Under the pieces are notes generated by a model. It was given only the letters and a program-made list of their open reading frames with translations, was not told the DNA's origin and ran no database searches. A program made the translations under genes and the position numbers. DNA of 64,000 nt from Sipunculus nudus (Eukaryota; Annelida; Sipuncula; Golfingiida; Sipunculidae), in NCBI GenBank assembly GCA_026874595.1, contig CM049310.1, forward strand, positions 49,011,558-49,075,557, read 5' to 3'. Below, in pieces: positions 26,531 to 40,485 of the stretch (position 1 is its first letter; each line of letters begins with the position of its first letter).

Positions 26531-27084
26531 TACATGATAATACTTATGCATGGAACCAACATCCAATCATTTCAATCACAAGGTGACTTGTGTGACGTCA
26601 CTTCCGTCAACATGACGTGCCACCATTAACCTATTTTCATATAATACTGTAACATCCTATTCATTCACTGGCGGTATTTTTATAAAGACCATTTGATTTT
26701 GCAAAACATGAATACATAAAAAGCAAAGTGAATTGGTGGAGCGTGTAATATAATGATTTTGATGACATGAATATGAATAGTAAAACACCGAACAACTCGA
26801 CTTTGTCTACTTGGGCAAACTTGATTATTTTATAAGTTTATTAACTGAATTGAAAATGTTTCTACATAAATTCAAGTAACTTCAGATATGTAATGTTGTT
26901 TGTCAATGGACGAAGCCCTTACCCTGTATCAGATAGTAAATAATCCAGTTGTCTGAATCATATATATAAATCAATAAACATATTAAATACCACATGTATA
27001 CACATTGGAAGCAGCATAAAGAAATATTGCTCATCATATTATTCCCAAATTCTACTACTACTGTAAAATGTATGTTCTATACCA
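26531..27084. other. Anonymous AT-rich DNA
   Basis: I see nothing supportable in this stretch. Confidence 0.5.
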
Positions 27085-27265
27085 GGGGGTAATTGTCCGA
27101 GGGTATATTGTCTTGGGTGTAATAGACCGGGGGTATTTTTCTCGGGGGGGGGGGGGGGAGGGACGGGGTGTCTAGGGGTAGTTGTCCGGGGGCGGGGGCG
27201 TTGTCCGGGCCCTCAGTGGGGTAATTGTCCGAGGGATGGGGTAACTGTCTGGGATGTAGCTGTCC
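27085..27265. repeat. G-rich degenerate minisatellite
   Basis: A core like GGGGTAATTGTCCGAGG recurs about eight times with variation (GGGGTAGTTGTCCGGG, GGGGTAACTGTCTGGG) around an interrupted poly-G run at about 27145-27159. The minus-strand proline-rich frame over it (27077-27301) reflects the repeat, not a gene. Confidence 0.8.
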
Positions 27266-29189
27266 TAGAGCCTCAATAGTAAGATGTTGTTGGATACACA
27301 ATATCCCTACAAGGATGATCTTTGCTGTGCAACTCTACACACCTGTTCAACAACCCCATCCCAGGTCACCTTCAGTACAAAGCCATCCGCTAATACCGAC
27401 CAATAGCTCTTTTATAATAAAATAGCCTTAACAATGGGACAGAAACCCATGAATTAAATTTTTTATGGTGATCAAGATTACCTCAAAGATTTTCCTTACC
27501 CTCCATAAAATTTCAACAATACTTCAAGCCACCTTGCGGAGGTAAAACAAGTTACAAAAGCTATTGTTCTTGATTTTCTTTTTTTTTTTAATGTTGAAAT
27601 ACTTGTATTCATGTAGACAGCGTGTCGTGAAAATGGACTGATGACCAAGCGCGTAGATAAAAAAGGCCGTCGTGGATACTAGAATTACCACCGCATACCG
27701 GCATGCTTTAAGACAGCTCAGCCGTAAAGCTAGCTAAATCAGGCATACCAACCTGAAATCTAAGAAGCGCTCAGTCTCCCAGACAGACAGCCAGTCACAT
27801 TCCGACGAAAAAAAACAGCGACGCCAATAGAATATTGTGCAATCTACCGAGTGGCTCTGTGAAGAGGTTCAGCGTTTGCATTCTCCCGTAAACATTGCGT
27901 TGTTAATAAAAAACGAAATTAATTTCTGTCCTACGGACCAGATATATTTGGGTACTTGCCATCTTTGTTTTTGAATGAGGCGTCAAGATGTAAACATGAA
28001 ACGGTTTGAACATGATAATGTACTCGTTATTAAATATGTTTAATTGAATCGAAATACTCGCCATATTCAAGCTATATGCATGCTTTCGGGATCATAAAGA
28101 CATCTTCCTGAAATCGTGAAATTTACAAGATGTTCACTCTTTACTTAAATTACTGTTTTATATAAACGTATTAGTTGTGATTAAGTTTATGTATTAAGCT
28201 GTTTGCTAATACTCATTAATGTACCCATTAACCAGTGACGTCAGAGACACGAATATTTATAATACGAAGAAGCCCGCCAAAATAATCAAAACAAATTCAA
28301 CAAGGGCATTTGGAAAGTCAGATAAGCCAGAGCTTTGCAAATGGCTTTTTGCAACAAATGATCTTTTTACTTCTGCATATATGGAGAAACTACTTCAAAT
28401 TTTTTAAATAAAAAACTTCCTCTGTATGGCGGAAGTGTGGTCTTGTTAGTATTACTCTGCGCAGTACCAGGTCTGTTTACACAGCCATGGTACCTACATT
28501 ACCTTTCCAATGGTGGTAATTCAGGATTATGGTTTAAGTAGAAATGATTAGACGTTGCCGATGGTATGCGCTCTATTCGGAGCCATTGACCCTTTTCTTC
28601 TTAACGCCAGGGGGCATCGTACTTCGTGCACATTGAAATTATTGCTCTGCCAGTAACCTAAGGGTTTCAATCAACGATTAATATCATAATATTGACCGTC
28701 ATGTATTATTTTCCCAAAGTATCTTTCTATGTAGTTTGGTCGAGGGTTGTCAATATTGTCAAAATTTGATACTTTTAAAGCTTATAAATATAACCAAAAC
28801 CATCATTAAAATGTGTATATCAAACGCGTCCACGCACTAAAACATGAATTGTCAGTTATGAAATAACATAAAATATGTACCTTCCCACTTGAAATACACT
28901 GTTTTTCAAAGCATATATGCATGTGAACTAAAAGTACATATCTGTGTAACCTTTTTTCAAAACCTTTGTTTGTTTTAACTAGCAATAAAACTTTTAACCA
29001 CAAAAAAACTTAAATCAAGAGGAACTTAGCGATCCCTAATCTTTATTACTCATATACATCGCATAAGCAATAAAGCCCGCAACATGGTATACATTAAAAA
29101 GAACCGTCTCTTCATGTAGATACGCTCCTGTTATTTGTGGCAGATTTTATTCCTCCCTGATCGTTTTATACTGATATACGCGGCTTCTG
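27266..29189. other. Anonymous non-coding DNA
   Basis: No supported gene. A weaker CTCF-like motif (CGCCAGGGGGCATC) lies near 28605-28618. Confidence 0.45.
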
Positions 29190-29196
29190 CTGGAGA

Positions 29197-29445
29197 TTAA
29201 AATGTTTGCAATGCCACTAAATCTAACGGAATTAGAGTCCGGTTCGCTCGATAAGGGACAAATTTGGCATCGGAACATGGGCAGCCAAGGAAATTGTCGG
29301 TCCCTCGGGCATCACCGTGACACAGGTGACAACTGAAGGTCGAGCCATCGACTAAATTAGATAAGGTTGCCGACTTTACCACTTGGTGCAAACCGCTGAA
29401 GGCCACCACGAAATAGAAATACCACAAGGGTCGATAACCGCATTA
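29197..29445 (-). CDS. Unrecognised cysteine-containing frame, doubtful
   Basis: The minus-strand frame has a hydrophobic stretch (YFYFVVAFSG) and then a cysteine cluster (CHLCHGD...GCPC) over about 75 codons. It has no ATG: the frame opens after a stop and the first usable codon is TTG, so it could only be real as an internal exon, and no good splice sites are evident. Base composition is locally GC-richer than the flanks. I do not recognise it as any known secreted peptide or domain; a chance frame is the likelier explanation. Confidence 0.1.
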
Positions 29446-29542
29446 AAGGCCTTTCAGAAGCCCGACCCGCCGCGCTCACGTCCGTGGTTAGTTTAGGCTT
29501 GATTCTGGTCGGTGCGGGGTCATCTGCCCCTAGGGTTTTCAC

Positions 29543-30464
29543 GGAGATGAAACTTTGCCTCAGGTGGCTGATAAAGCAAATATGTCATATTACACGAGAA
29601 ACAAACTGGTCCTCCGTGTAAACGGTACAGGAATGTAAAGAAGCATGGAATGCAATACTTTTGATACACAGTTTTGCCTGTTTTACTGTTTTCTGTTTAT
29701 ATCTTGTGACATTTTTTTGTCATACAAGTATTTAATAAAAGACAGAACCTATTAATATTATGCTGATGAAGATATAGCCAATTTAAGATGTGATTTAGTT
29801 TCATTATGATTCTGTTGTCTTTTTTTGGGTGGAGATAATGGACTCTATTGTTAATGCTTCTTGACTAGGCTTAACAACGGAATTGATATATGGGCACCCT
29901 TGCGGGATCTGCCAGTCTGATGCCTTACTTGATTGCATATTGCACGTAGGGTATACGTTTTACGCTGGTCCATTCATCACTGAAATACCACCGGTTCTTC
30001 CCTGAAAGAGCAACCATGCTTTTGAAACAGCCTTACACCTCCGGTCTACTCGACTTCCTACGGATCCATTTGGCCTCCGGTATTCGATTATAATATTCGA
30101 TTATCTCCCATTTATATAAAGACACTGGGTGAATGTCTGGCACGTGATCTGGTGTCCTCTTCCGATCAAATTTCCCGAATAGATGGCTAATTACTGTTTC
30201 TACAAGACCGAACACTTCCACACCCTATCAAGTAGATTCATTGCACCAGTTTGTACACCCAGGAAACTGGCGGAAACATGCTATAGTAACTTTACGCTCC
30301 CGAGGCAGCGGAAATCTTGCGCTTCTACAGAAGCAACTGATTTTCACGCTGCCTGTTTTGACCGTTTATAATACATTAAGACACCTGATGGCGGTTCGTT
30401 GTCCGATGAAAAAAATGGCGTATGATGTGACAAGCAGCCAACCAGATGCCAATAAACAAACACT
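29543..30464. other. Anonymous non-coding DNA
   Basis: No supported gene. The string GGAATGTAAAGAAGCATGGA near 29629 resembles miR-1 but has no hairpin partner (see rejected items). Confidence 0.45.
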
Positions 30465-30678
30465 CGCAGGGGCGGATCCAGGATTTAGGAAAAGGGGGGG
30501 GGGGTCCAACCCAGGAGGACTAATGAAAATCCTAAAAAAAAAGTCATCAGGTCTGGAAAGGGGGGGGAGATACAGGCCGCAAAATTACGTCTAAAACCCC
30601 GTAAAAAAGGTTGCTTCGGGTGGAAAAAGGGGGGATCCAAACCCCCCCCCCCCCCCCCCCCCCCCGGATTCGCTTCTG
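30465..30678 (+). mobile_element. hAT-like MITE copy (CAGGGGCGGATCC family)
   Basis: The left end CAGGGGCGGATCCAGGATTT and the right end GGATTCGCTTCTG are inverted relatives. The interior has the family poly-G and poly-C tracts. ACTCG directly precedes the left end and directly follows the right end, but a full 8-bp hAT target duplication is not visible. Non-autonomous. Confidence 0.7.
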
Positions 30679-33407
30679 ACTCGACAGGCATCCTGGCTCC
30701 GCCCATAGCTGCGCTTCAAGCGTCGCTTGATGACAGTTCATGGTCGAATTTTAATTGCTCCCTCTGCATTCTCGCAACATCGACCGATTCGATTATGACA
30801 TTATGACTGTGTTAGCGTAGCCATGTATCTGTTGTCTGCAGAACTGAAACAAGCCAGCGAGGTGTGCACGCAGCCATTTTGTTACGTTTCGTTTGAATTG
30901 CAGCTCACCGGCCGGGCATCCTATGTGCCCAAGGCCCTAAGCAAACCACGTCTGCGGCAATTCTCTCTGAGCCTGTGGCCTATTCAGACGGTTACCGGGG
31001 CGATGAGCTGTCACTCAAAACGAAATGAACAACATTGGCTCCGTGTATTCCTCGCTTGGCCGTGTCTTCCAGCACAAGGTCTCATCTGATTGGACAATAA
31101 TACAGTGCTCCCCTGTGGTGTAGCAATTCAGGATCCGAGGTCATAACAAACAGCGCTTACAATATAGGTAGTAGGCCTAAAGTTAAAGCACTGTGTAAAG
31201 AGCGTATATAGTAACGTAAAGTCGTCCTAATAATTGTAATACAACTGACTTGCGATTATTATATGGTTCCAAAGAGCGCATTGTCATGACAGGACCCTGA
31301 ATAGTCATAGTAAATCTAAGTTATATCAAGAGCAGTTCATGTTGTCCATTCGTAGCACGGTAGTTATACTATGGAGCACGATACCCGTCATTTATGAAAC
31401 ATGTTTTATAAGCCAAAAACGTTATAAGGTCTTGACTCATATACCTATATGACGGACACTGTCAGCGGCCAATAGAGAATGTTAGAATAGGAGGGTTCAT
31501 AATGTAAGGCCGAGGGGCAGGCCATTGGAGGAGATTGTGTAGAAATTTAAAAAATAATGTCCAAGATAAAATGGTTAGGTCTGGGGTAGTTTAAACTATC
31601 CGCAAACTCTGGCACTGTATTTCTGTATTGAACTTATATTGCTCCTTGCTCCCTTCCTCCTCAACCGCCCCTGACTGTTATATATTCAGCAATTCTTGTC
31701 ACAGCAATTCACCAATAGGTCATGTATACCTGTTCTTAAAGATATTTCACCTAAAGCCATTTATCAGTTAAATGAAAGATTTCGAAGAAAGTTAACAGGT
31801 TAGAAGACGATGCTGCCAGGTAATAGTTCACTCAAAAAGAGTATAAAGTCGGTATCAGAGGGGGGAGAAAAAGCCATTGACTGAAAGTATGAAGCATGAA
31901 TCATTCAGTCAAAAACAGGCGAGAACTAATGGCACCTGGTGTGAAGTTTGTTCAAGGAAGGTGCTGAGCTTGCAAAACCGTGTCTCACATAAATTTCTCA
32001 ATAAAGGCCAAAATTGGAAAAGTGAGATATCGAGTCTACCAGACACCGCTGGATTTTCTGTTACCCGGGTAATATGGTTATTTTATTGAAGATGGCGTCG
32101 GTAAGTAGAAAATAAGCCCTCAGTCCGTGTCAAAGAGACTGGAGGCGCATGCGCAAACGCAGGTAATGATAAGAAAATAAGATGATGGTTGAGGGGAAGG
32201 AAACGAAGTGGGATATTTGGAAGAAAGAGAACAGAGAGACTAGGACAGAGAAAGCAGAGTAGGCAATGTTGACTCAGTTAAAAAAACTAAAGAAGCTACA
32301 TTTTTGTGCTTTCTGTTGATCTTTCAGTTACACCTTTTCTTATAAGTTGATTGCATGCCTTTATCTGTTGCTTCCCATCGCACCTTATACTGAAATTCGC
32401 TATTAAGCACGAAATGTTACTATCGTGACACTCATTCCTCCAGTTTACATCGTCTTGGGAAACTCTAATAATCTGCAGCAAGAGGAGTGAAGTAGTCGAG
32501 TCCACTTCAATTGAGTCTCAGTGCAAGTCGGAGTCCAAGTACGTGGTGTCTGCGAGGTCGATTCTATGTCCGAGTCCGGGTCTAAATCGAATATCCTTAT
32601 TAACAGACATTTAAAAGGGATATTTGAGATGATGGTGAGTATTTTTATGCCAACTCAAAAAGGAGAGCAACAGTTTGGTGATCTGATAATCTTATATCTG
32701 ATAATTTTATACTTGAACGAGGAGTGCATGGGCTAAACACGCAAGAATCCTAATCCTAGTTGGTCTCCAGCGCATCATTAGTTAGCTTGTCTGAGTTAAT
32801 AAGCTGAATTTAACGCGTTATTTAGTAATAACAGCTTACAAACCGGAATTTATTTTAAATAGAAGTGACGCCTGAGACAACAGAGCACTGAAAACCTCAG
32901 GTCACATTTAAATGGAGTCGCGTCATCTTTAGAAACCTTCTTCCAGTCGGATAGAAGCCTCGCTAATTTCCCAGAATGCCTAGCAAATCTGTTTGAAAAT
33001 AACGGTTATATTGATGTGGCTTTTGATGTTGTTACGCCTGGTTTAATATTATGGTGCAGCGCACATTATCTTGACTTGAGTTTTTACCTTTTTGTTTGAA
33101 AAATCAGCTCTAAACTGATAAAAGTTTAATTATTTATTTTATCATTATTTAGGAGAATATTTTCGTAGCTACCATATCCATAAAATATTATCGACTTCAC
33201 TGGAAAATTAAGATATCTTAAAATCACTTTGTCGGATGAAATTTGTGTCGAGTTCAGCTTTTTTTACCCAACAGATTTGTTTGTGGAAGTGAATATTTTT
33301 TGTGTGCAAGGATAGGTCCATGACTGTTTTGCAGAATTGCCATTGAGTGAGGATGAAAATAACAATAAGAGGTGGGTGATATAATACTTTAAACCGTCCC
33401 ATTTGGC
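30679..33407. other. Anonymous non-coding DNA
   Basis: No supported gene. The GC-richer patch at about 30830-31100 carries an 88-codon frame and a CCAAT-like inverted box (GATTGGAC); it could be regulatory but nothing decides it. A solo hAT-like end (CCGCCCCTG, minus) lies at about 31665-31673. Confidence 0.4.
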
Positions 33408-33488
33408 AGGGTATATTTTAAGGAAATTTTAGAACTGCACAATTTTGTAATGACGCCTTCCCTGTCAGCATAAAATGAGGCCTATAAG
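33408..33488 (+). repeat. Dispersed repeat R, copy 1 (5' part)
   Basis: It shares sequence with 63692-63765, including GGAAATTTTAGAAC-like and GCATAAAATGAGGCCTAT. The hAT-like MITE at 33489 interrupts it. Identity unknown. Confidence 0.6.
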
Positions 33489-33885
33489 CAGGGGCGTCAA
33501 TATAGGGGGAGAGGGGTATATACCTCCCCCCCCCCCCCACACACACACACTTTCTGGTAAGGGGGTGGTCAATGTAATTCCCCCCCCCCCATCCCCACCC
33601 AGTAATAAGAGAATAATATTTATATATTGCTATTGAAATATATTAGTAAGTAGAATTATAGACTTTGGTTCAATTTGTGAGTTAACTATATGAAATATTA
33701 TATCTAAACCTAGTTGAGAATGAACTTATACTGGAAACACAATACCTTTTTTTCTAAAACCTTATACTTTATTGTAATATATTTGAAATGTGATCAAGTA
33801 CAGGTATGTGAAATGGATCATACAAACGCTTAAAAGATGTTTATATTTATGTGTGTGCAGGTCTGCGAGTCATCAATTGACCAGG
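33489..33885 (+). mobile_element. hAT-like MITE (CAGGGGCGTCAAT family), copy 1
   Basis: It starts CAGGGGCGTCAATATAGG and is homologous along its length to 47980-48437, with the same poly-G/poly-C segments, AGAGAATAATATTTATATAT, and ACTGGAAACACAATACC-like. The right end (GCGAGTCATCAATTGACC) is degenerate and no target duplication is readable. Confidence 0.65.
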
Positions 33886-34394
33886 ATCATCAAATAAAGA
33901 GGCTTTTAATTTTCAAGCTGAATTATTACAGGTTCCTCAGTGTGAATGAAATATGAATGAAAATGTGTAAAAAAACGATATACGTATAAATATCAAAGAT
34001 GTGATACAAACATAATTATTCAAAACTTAAAACGGAGCCAATTATATGATTAAAGATTTCATACGGGTGTTGATGAAATTAAAAATAATTACTGATGGGC
34101 ATAAGTTTTTTTCAGTCTAGAAACAAAACTTGCGGTCAATAACTAGAATTGCACATATCAGTAATTACAGCTGCATATTTATATTTACATCTGCACCAAT
34201 AGGGGTCAAATGCACTTTAAAATATACCCTTAAATTCACGTTTTTATACGCACGGAGCCTGGAATCGCCAATAATTCATTACCTGTCGTTGGAGTGAATC
34301 TCTGAGGTCCTATAGAGATTAGCGCCATTTTGGTCCTCTTACATTTAAGCTGTGTTTCCATGCATCCGTAAATCTCGTACGTCTCGTACGCAAA
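33886..34394. other. Anonymous DNA ending in a MITE-like terminus
   Basis: Mostly featureless. At 34346-34394 lies AGCTGTGTTTCCATGCATCC followed by CGTACG-rich sequence, an inverted relative of the end at about 38715-38755, abutting element B. Confidence 0.45.
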
Positions 34395-37300
34395 CAAGGG
34401 ACCCATGGGTCACGGCGCTCAGCTGATCCTGATTGAACTATAAATGTATCACCATTGTGATACTATATTGAGTAGATAAAGCTTAGAATATCATGGTCAT
34501 GTTGGGTTTTATAAAGGAATATAATGTAATATGTGAGTAAATGATATATGAAATAACCTGACTGATGGATTAATATGGAGTAAAATATAGTGGTTTATTT
34601 TTTATTTATTTGGGAGGGGTCGAAAAAAGCAATTTATTTGAGCAAATATGAATGCAATGACAGTATGCTAAGCAGTGGTATAATGATGATAAGGCTATTT
34701 GTTGAAGGATCTATAGTGTATGGAAAACTGCAAGAGTTCAATTTGACAGATAAAAGGTTATGATTAACTATACTGATGAGGGCATTTATGAATTTGTGAC
34801 TGTATGACATAATATCTTGACAAGATTGGTCTTGACAAGGTGCATTATTTTGATGCCCCTCACGTCTACATATTACACAATATTGACATAATTTCTAGCA
34901 TGTACATAGGTACCTATGGACAAATGGTCAACAGTACTGAACCACCTGGAAGGTTAAAATCTTAAAAATATGATGAAATGTAGATAATGTTTGAGAGGAA
35001 GAGGTAATCTGGGCCATGGTTGGTTTATATGATTGAAGAAAATGTTGCAAATAATATTTGAGACCTGACCATGCCTTTCCATTGGTTACCTTTTTGATAA
35101 GCTGTTGACAGTTCAACAGTTTACACATTTGTCTGATGAGATCCAATTTATTTGGTAAACCTTTTTTATCAATTTTATGATATGTATACAGTTGCCATAA
35201 CATCCTCATTCCACAGGTGCAATAACTTGATGGGGGGGGGGGGGGGGGGAGGGATGTTGTGTTATGATCAGAGTTACAATGCCTCTGTCTCTCTGTAGAT
35301 ATTTTCTTTAATTATTAAATTTTATGCTATAGCCATAGAACTATTGGTCACAGTGCCAAGGAGCAAAGCCTCAGTGGGATGAAGAAGGGGATGGAGAGAG
35401 TTACAACACCCTTGCATATACATACAGGATATGAAATTTAATTCAACAGTGCTTATAAAAAAACGTTTATTCATGAACATTAAATATTTAAAACAGAAAG
35501 AAAGATGGAGAAACAAAGCAAATAATTTTTCCCCCATTCTACTGAGCCAAGAAAAAATTAACAATATTTGCATTTATTCCTTTTTTTCATTACATAATTT
35601 TAATCCAAGTTTCCGATTGTTACTATAAATTTACAGTATAACATACATGTGATTGTGAATATTTCAGTTGATTCACATTTCTAAATTGCATCAACATTTA
35701 TAGCTAATGTATCTGGTTTATAGTACCTGTCAAAAGAATGGGATGGAGGGAGCAAGGGAGGCAATTACGGAGAGAGAGAGAGAGAGAGAGAGAGGGAAAG
35801 AGAGAAAGAGAGATGGAGAAAGAAAGAGAAAAAGCAGAAAAAGCAGAGGAGAGAAAGAGAGAGAAAGAGAGACCTAGACTGCCAGAGAGGGAGAGAAAGA
35901 GAGGCTCTCTGGTAATTACTGCCTGACTCAGCCTGACCCAGACACTCACAGTGGCAGTAGGTCAGACCTGAAGGTGTTATGTAACTGCCCAGTACACTGC
36001 ATTTATACTGATCTGATGCAAACAATGAAGACATGGTACCTGGAAACTTGAATAAAATCTACAGTTTTTGATCAATTGGTTTCAAATTTTAGATTTTAAC
36101 AGATGAAATGTTAATGTGTACATATTGTGAAAATGATTTCCACAGCACTAACAGGAAAAATTTGAATATTTATATTTTTTTAAATGGTATCAGGAAAAAA
36201 AGAAAAGTATTCTCAGCTATAAAACTAATAAATGTGTTAAAATTAATCCAAGGATCAAAACACCCAATATATCATACCAGGAGCAAACTGCAGTTGGGAA
36301 TGTTTAATTTTATGAACTGAAATAAAGGACCAGCAATATAAATTTTGATTATTTAGCCAGTCTCATGTAACAACTGATACAACCATGAGTTATAAGTCAA
36401 ACAAATTAAAATCTTTAATGAAAACTTGTCTGAGTAATATTTTAAATTTTTGACATATTTATTTATTATTATAATTTTGTAATAAATATAAACCAACAAG
36501 TTAAAGACCTGGAAAAGACCTGGAAATTTAGATTAATTTAATATAATCAAATGCATCCTTGTCTATCATTATCTTGCTTCATATAATCCCTAATAGTAAA
36601 CAACAATTTATTTTAATTATTTATTTTTTCATTTTTATGGTTGAAATGAAAAATACCCAATGGTGACTGCATAGTGTTATTTGAAATACAATTTTGGCCA
36701 TCCATGGAAGATCCATAAATGATCAGTAATTGCAAGGTAATCCTCTGTAACTCATTAACTATAAATTCCTTTTCCATTTATTTTTTTAAGTTCTTATCAT
36801 AAACCAAATATTAAAAAAAAGTTTATTGTTATGTTTATGGCCTAAACAAATACTAGTGGAGGGGGTTGGACTGTTAGATCCAGTTGAAGCCACCCAAGAG
36901 CTGGCTGGCTGTAGAGTGCCTCGCTCCAAGCATGCATAATTGGCCTGAAAGGTCAATGTGGGGACATAAAAGAGGGGCTTCAGTACAACCAAGGTGTGAT
37001 ATGGTCTCATTAAAACTTTCATAAAAGCTAGTTTTTGACCAATTCCTTTTATAACTTCAGAATTTAGAAGCTTAAATCCTTACCAGTGCAAGATATGAAA
37101 ATTAAATCAACAGTGCTCACAGGGAAAAAACATGCCATGGCCAAAGTTGGGCAAAATTTAAGGTACTGATTTTATATTTATGCTAATAACTTATAAAATT
37201 TGAAAAATTCAGAACTAATTTTGGGAATACAATTGAATCTTGATTAAATAATGTTATATCCCTGGCAAAAAAATGTCTGCCTTCAGCAATTTTCATGTTA

Positions 37301-38434
37301 AGAGAGTAAATATATTTCTTGATTTTTTACAAAGTGCATTATGGTTGGGCCTAGAACTTAAAACAATTACACGATACTGACATCATTTCTGGCATATGCA
37401 TAGCGAATGTTTAGAAAAATATGATATTATATATTATCAAAGTCAGATCAGTGGTTTTGATATTAGGCAATCTTAAAGTGTAACAATGGGGTTTTAATGG
37501 AAAAATGAAGTTTTTTCTTAATATTTCGAAGGAATGCAGTCCTAGTGACCAAACTTTTAGTATGGTGGAGGATTTGGGGTACATCTAACTGTATGCAAAA
37601 TTTAAGGAACTTAGAGCTGAAGCTGGGGAGCTGAGCTCTAGTAAACTGCATAACACTAGCTTGGTGTAAACAAAATATGACATGGTGCTTTAAAACTTGA
37701 ATAAAATCTACAATTTTTGATCAACTGGTTTCAAATTTTTTTGTTTTAACAGTTGAAATGGTAACAAAAACATGCTTTGAAAATTAAATCCACAGCAGTT
37801 ACAGGAAAAAAAACGTGCCATGGTCAAACTTGGGCAAAATTTAAGGTACCAATTTTATATTTTTGCCAATATTTAAAAAAAAATAACAGATTTTGATCTA
37901 ATTTTTGGTATACAATTCAATTTTGATTATTTAAAGTAGTATTACTGAAAAAAAGTCCTACCTTTAACACTTTTGGTCTTAAGTGACAAAATATCTTTCC
38001 TCATTTTTTTACAAAGTCCATTATATTTGGGCCCATAACTTTTTTAAATTAAATAATACTGACTTAATTTCTTGCATGTACATAGGAACCATATAGAGGA
38101 ATATTTATGGTAAAAATGAAGAAAACCAGATGAGTGGTTTTGATATTAGGCAGTCCTGAAGTGTGAAAATAGATTTCTAATAAAAAATTGAGGTTTTTCC
38201 TTAATATCTCTAAGTCATATTGACCCAATTTTTGGCATGGTAGGAGATTTAGGGGACATCTAACTGTATGCCGAATTTTAGATTCGTAGGTCAAACGGTG
38301 TCGAAACGTGCCAGTCTTACGGACGGACAGACAGACGGACAGACAGACGGACAGACGGACGGACAGACAGACGGACGGACGACGGACAATGGACCACGAC
38401 TATAGCTCAGATGACTTATAGTCAGCTGAGCTAA
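34395..38434 (-). mobile_element. Helitron-like non-autonomous element B (inverted orientation)
   Basis: Read on the minus strand, it begins AGCTCAGCTGACTATAAGTC (hairpin with the neighbouring TCATCTGAGCT; 38404-38433), continues through a GTCC/GTCT microsatellite (about 38318-38382) and a core of diverged tandem units of roughly 0.7-1 kb, and ends with a GATCAGCTGAGC arm and the GACCCATGGGTC palindrome (34400-34411). Ends and layout match element A, but the core is unrelated in sequence. Core units can be followed by the recurring phrase around CAACAGTGCT...AGGGAAAAAA near 35440, 36150, 37110 and 37795. A GA-rich tract and a poly-G run sit inside. No protein is encoded. Confidence 0.75.
35769..35916 (+). 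repeat. (GA)n and long purine-rich tract
   Basis: A GA run followed by AAAGAGAG-type sequence makes about 150 bp that are almost all purine on the plus strand. It lies inside element B and explains the serine/leucine-rich minus-strand frames there. Confidence 0.95.
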
Positions 38435-38443
38435 AAATTGCAT

Positions 38444-38755
38444 GCCTCTTACCTGTTTCCATGTGTACGTTTCAACGTGCTCCGCATGCGTATCCGCAAA
38501 AACGGACCGCATCGGTGAGCGATTCATCCGTTTTGCGGATGGCAAAAATGCCTACATTTCCCAACAGTACCCAGGCGCCAGGTGACATGAGACATATTGA
38601 CCTTCTTCCTGGCTGTAACCCTTGCAGTTTTCAAAGCAGGCAAGAAAAACGTACGTACTTATGGAAACGGTTTTTGAGGACTGCGCACTAAGGAGCGTAC
38701 GTACGTCTTTTGCGGATACGATTTTTACGGAAACATGGAAACACAGCTTACTTAC
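38444..38755. mobile_element. MITE with TGTTTCCATG ends
   Basis: The left side has CTGTTTCCATGTGTACG and CGTATCCGCAAAA; the right side has TTTTGCGGATACG and CGGAAACATGGAAACACAGC. The two sides are inverted copies about 300 bp apart. A further outer terminus of the same type lies at 34346, across element B. The target duplication is not certain. Confidence 0.55.
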
Positions 38756-40214
38756 CGAATTCTTCGGCCGATTCACAGGATCAGCCGACTATGTACCGAC
38801 GGGGTTAAATTGTGGTGTAGAGTGGCCACCCCAATCGACGCGATTTTGTCGGGGTCGCGAAGAAATCGTCCGATTTTATTGAGCGATTAGCAAAATCGTG
38901 TAGTGAGCCGATACGTGCTACAAAGTTGATGTTTATGTTTATTGGTGTTTATAGGTAAACGCAATACCATTCAAGGGTCCGGATCCCTAGCACCCTTTAT
39001 TCTTTGAACCACTGGCGGGGATTTCCCATCATATATAGCCATGTTGTACTGAAATCCATTTTAATATATTTGACCTGATATATTATAGAGAGTCGCTTGA
39101 TATATTGATAACTGATCATTCCACATCTTAGGGATATCATAATAAAAATTAAAACCTAATTACACAAAGTATCTGCTGCTATTGACGTTTGTTGTAAGAG
39201 GCAGTAAAATGAGAAAGGTTGATAAAGTTTAAGCTGATTTACACAGGAAAAAGGAATACATTTTATTTCCTTTCAATAGAAACAGGAAATTCGAAAAAAA
39301 ATCTCAATATATCAATTATATCATTTTCTAAATTTGAATTTGATAATTACTTATTGCCAAAACCTTGTGTGTTATTGCAAGCCTCGTGCCTGATCAAATA
39401 GCCCACGGTTATCTGATATCCTGATGCTGGATGTAGGGTTTTACCGAATAAAGAAGATGACTGAAGATATGCGGGGATAACCTAGCAAAATTGATGAGGG
39501 ACGGTTCATGCTCTTCTCTCAAGGTTTAACCCGTAAATTAAGATTCTGCTATAACATATTTCTGCCGACAAGCCACAAAGCGAACAAGTATATCCTTTTG
39601 GTTTTCCTGCTGTAGCAAGCTCAGTAGCAGATCGCCTTCTTGAACGATAATCGAGAAGTGGGACTGTGCGCGTCACCGAAAATTGGCCAACTAAATCGAA
39701 ACCGATTTTGAGAAAATCTGCGGTAAAAATCGCCCGACAATGCCGCGTAATAAAAGAGTAGTAAGCATCCCGCTTTAGAAAGTCTAAGACCAGCGTACTG
39801 GCTGCCAGTGTGCCGTTACATCCTTCAACGGGGAAAACATTCTTAGGCTCGATGAGGATGCAAATTTTTTCGTCATTTCTGACAACGCCTCATGGCCTAC
39901 AAGTACGCTGTTTTACTATACTTTCTAACAACATCTAACATGAGCGAAAAGAAATCCGTTTAACTCAGCATATTGGTAATCCTTCCGCATGTTTTATTGA
40001 ATTTCTGACCACATGAGTACAAGCATGGCTCGCATGGATTACTGGACACAGCCAACTTGTACCAGATACTGGAAATGACTCGTTATCTTAGAGACGGAGT
40101 CTCAGTTTGGGTTGTGAGTTCACATATATTCTTTTGTGTTGATTCATAATTCGTAGCTATTTACTACGGGTTATTTACCACGATTATCGATATAAATGCA
40201 ATATGATGGAAGAC
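38756..40214. other. Anonymous non-coding DNA
   Basis: No supported gene. Repeated CGATTTT-type words at about 38840-38900 and 39690-39740 hint at a decayed TIR element but cannot be delimited. Confidence 0.4.
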
Positions 40215-40425
40215 CACTGCGATGCATTCCTCGGTATTGCTTGTATAACGACTCAGGTTAGGCTTACCAGCACAATAAAGTGCCTACTGAGTCGTGTGCT
40301 CACGGCTTTAAAGATATATCATCGTTCTGATTCACAGAGACATCACCGGGTTTGAACCGAGGACCTTCCGCTTTGGTCCAACGCCTCAACGACTACAGGC
40401 TATATCCTACCCCAGATCTGTGCGT
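40215..40425 (-). mobile_element. tRNA-derived SINE, different family
   Basis: On the minus strand the head reads TAGTCGTTGAGGCGTTGGAC (box A-like) and, about 35 bp later, GGTTCAAACCC (box B, 40348-40358), a perfect pol III box B. The body continues to about 40215. The head differs from the 9091/63925 family. A decayed tRNA pseudogene is the alternative, but the attached non-tRNA body favours a SINE. Confidence 0.6.
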
Positions 40426-40485
40426 GAATTTATAAAATCTTTTATGATCCATTCTTACAGTTAAACCATATCCCTCCAGTCCTCT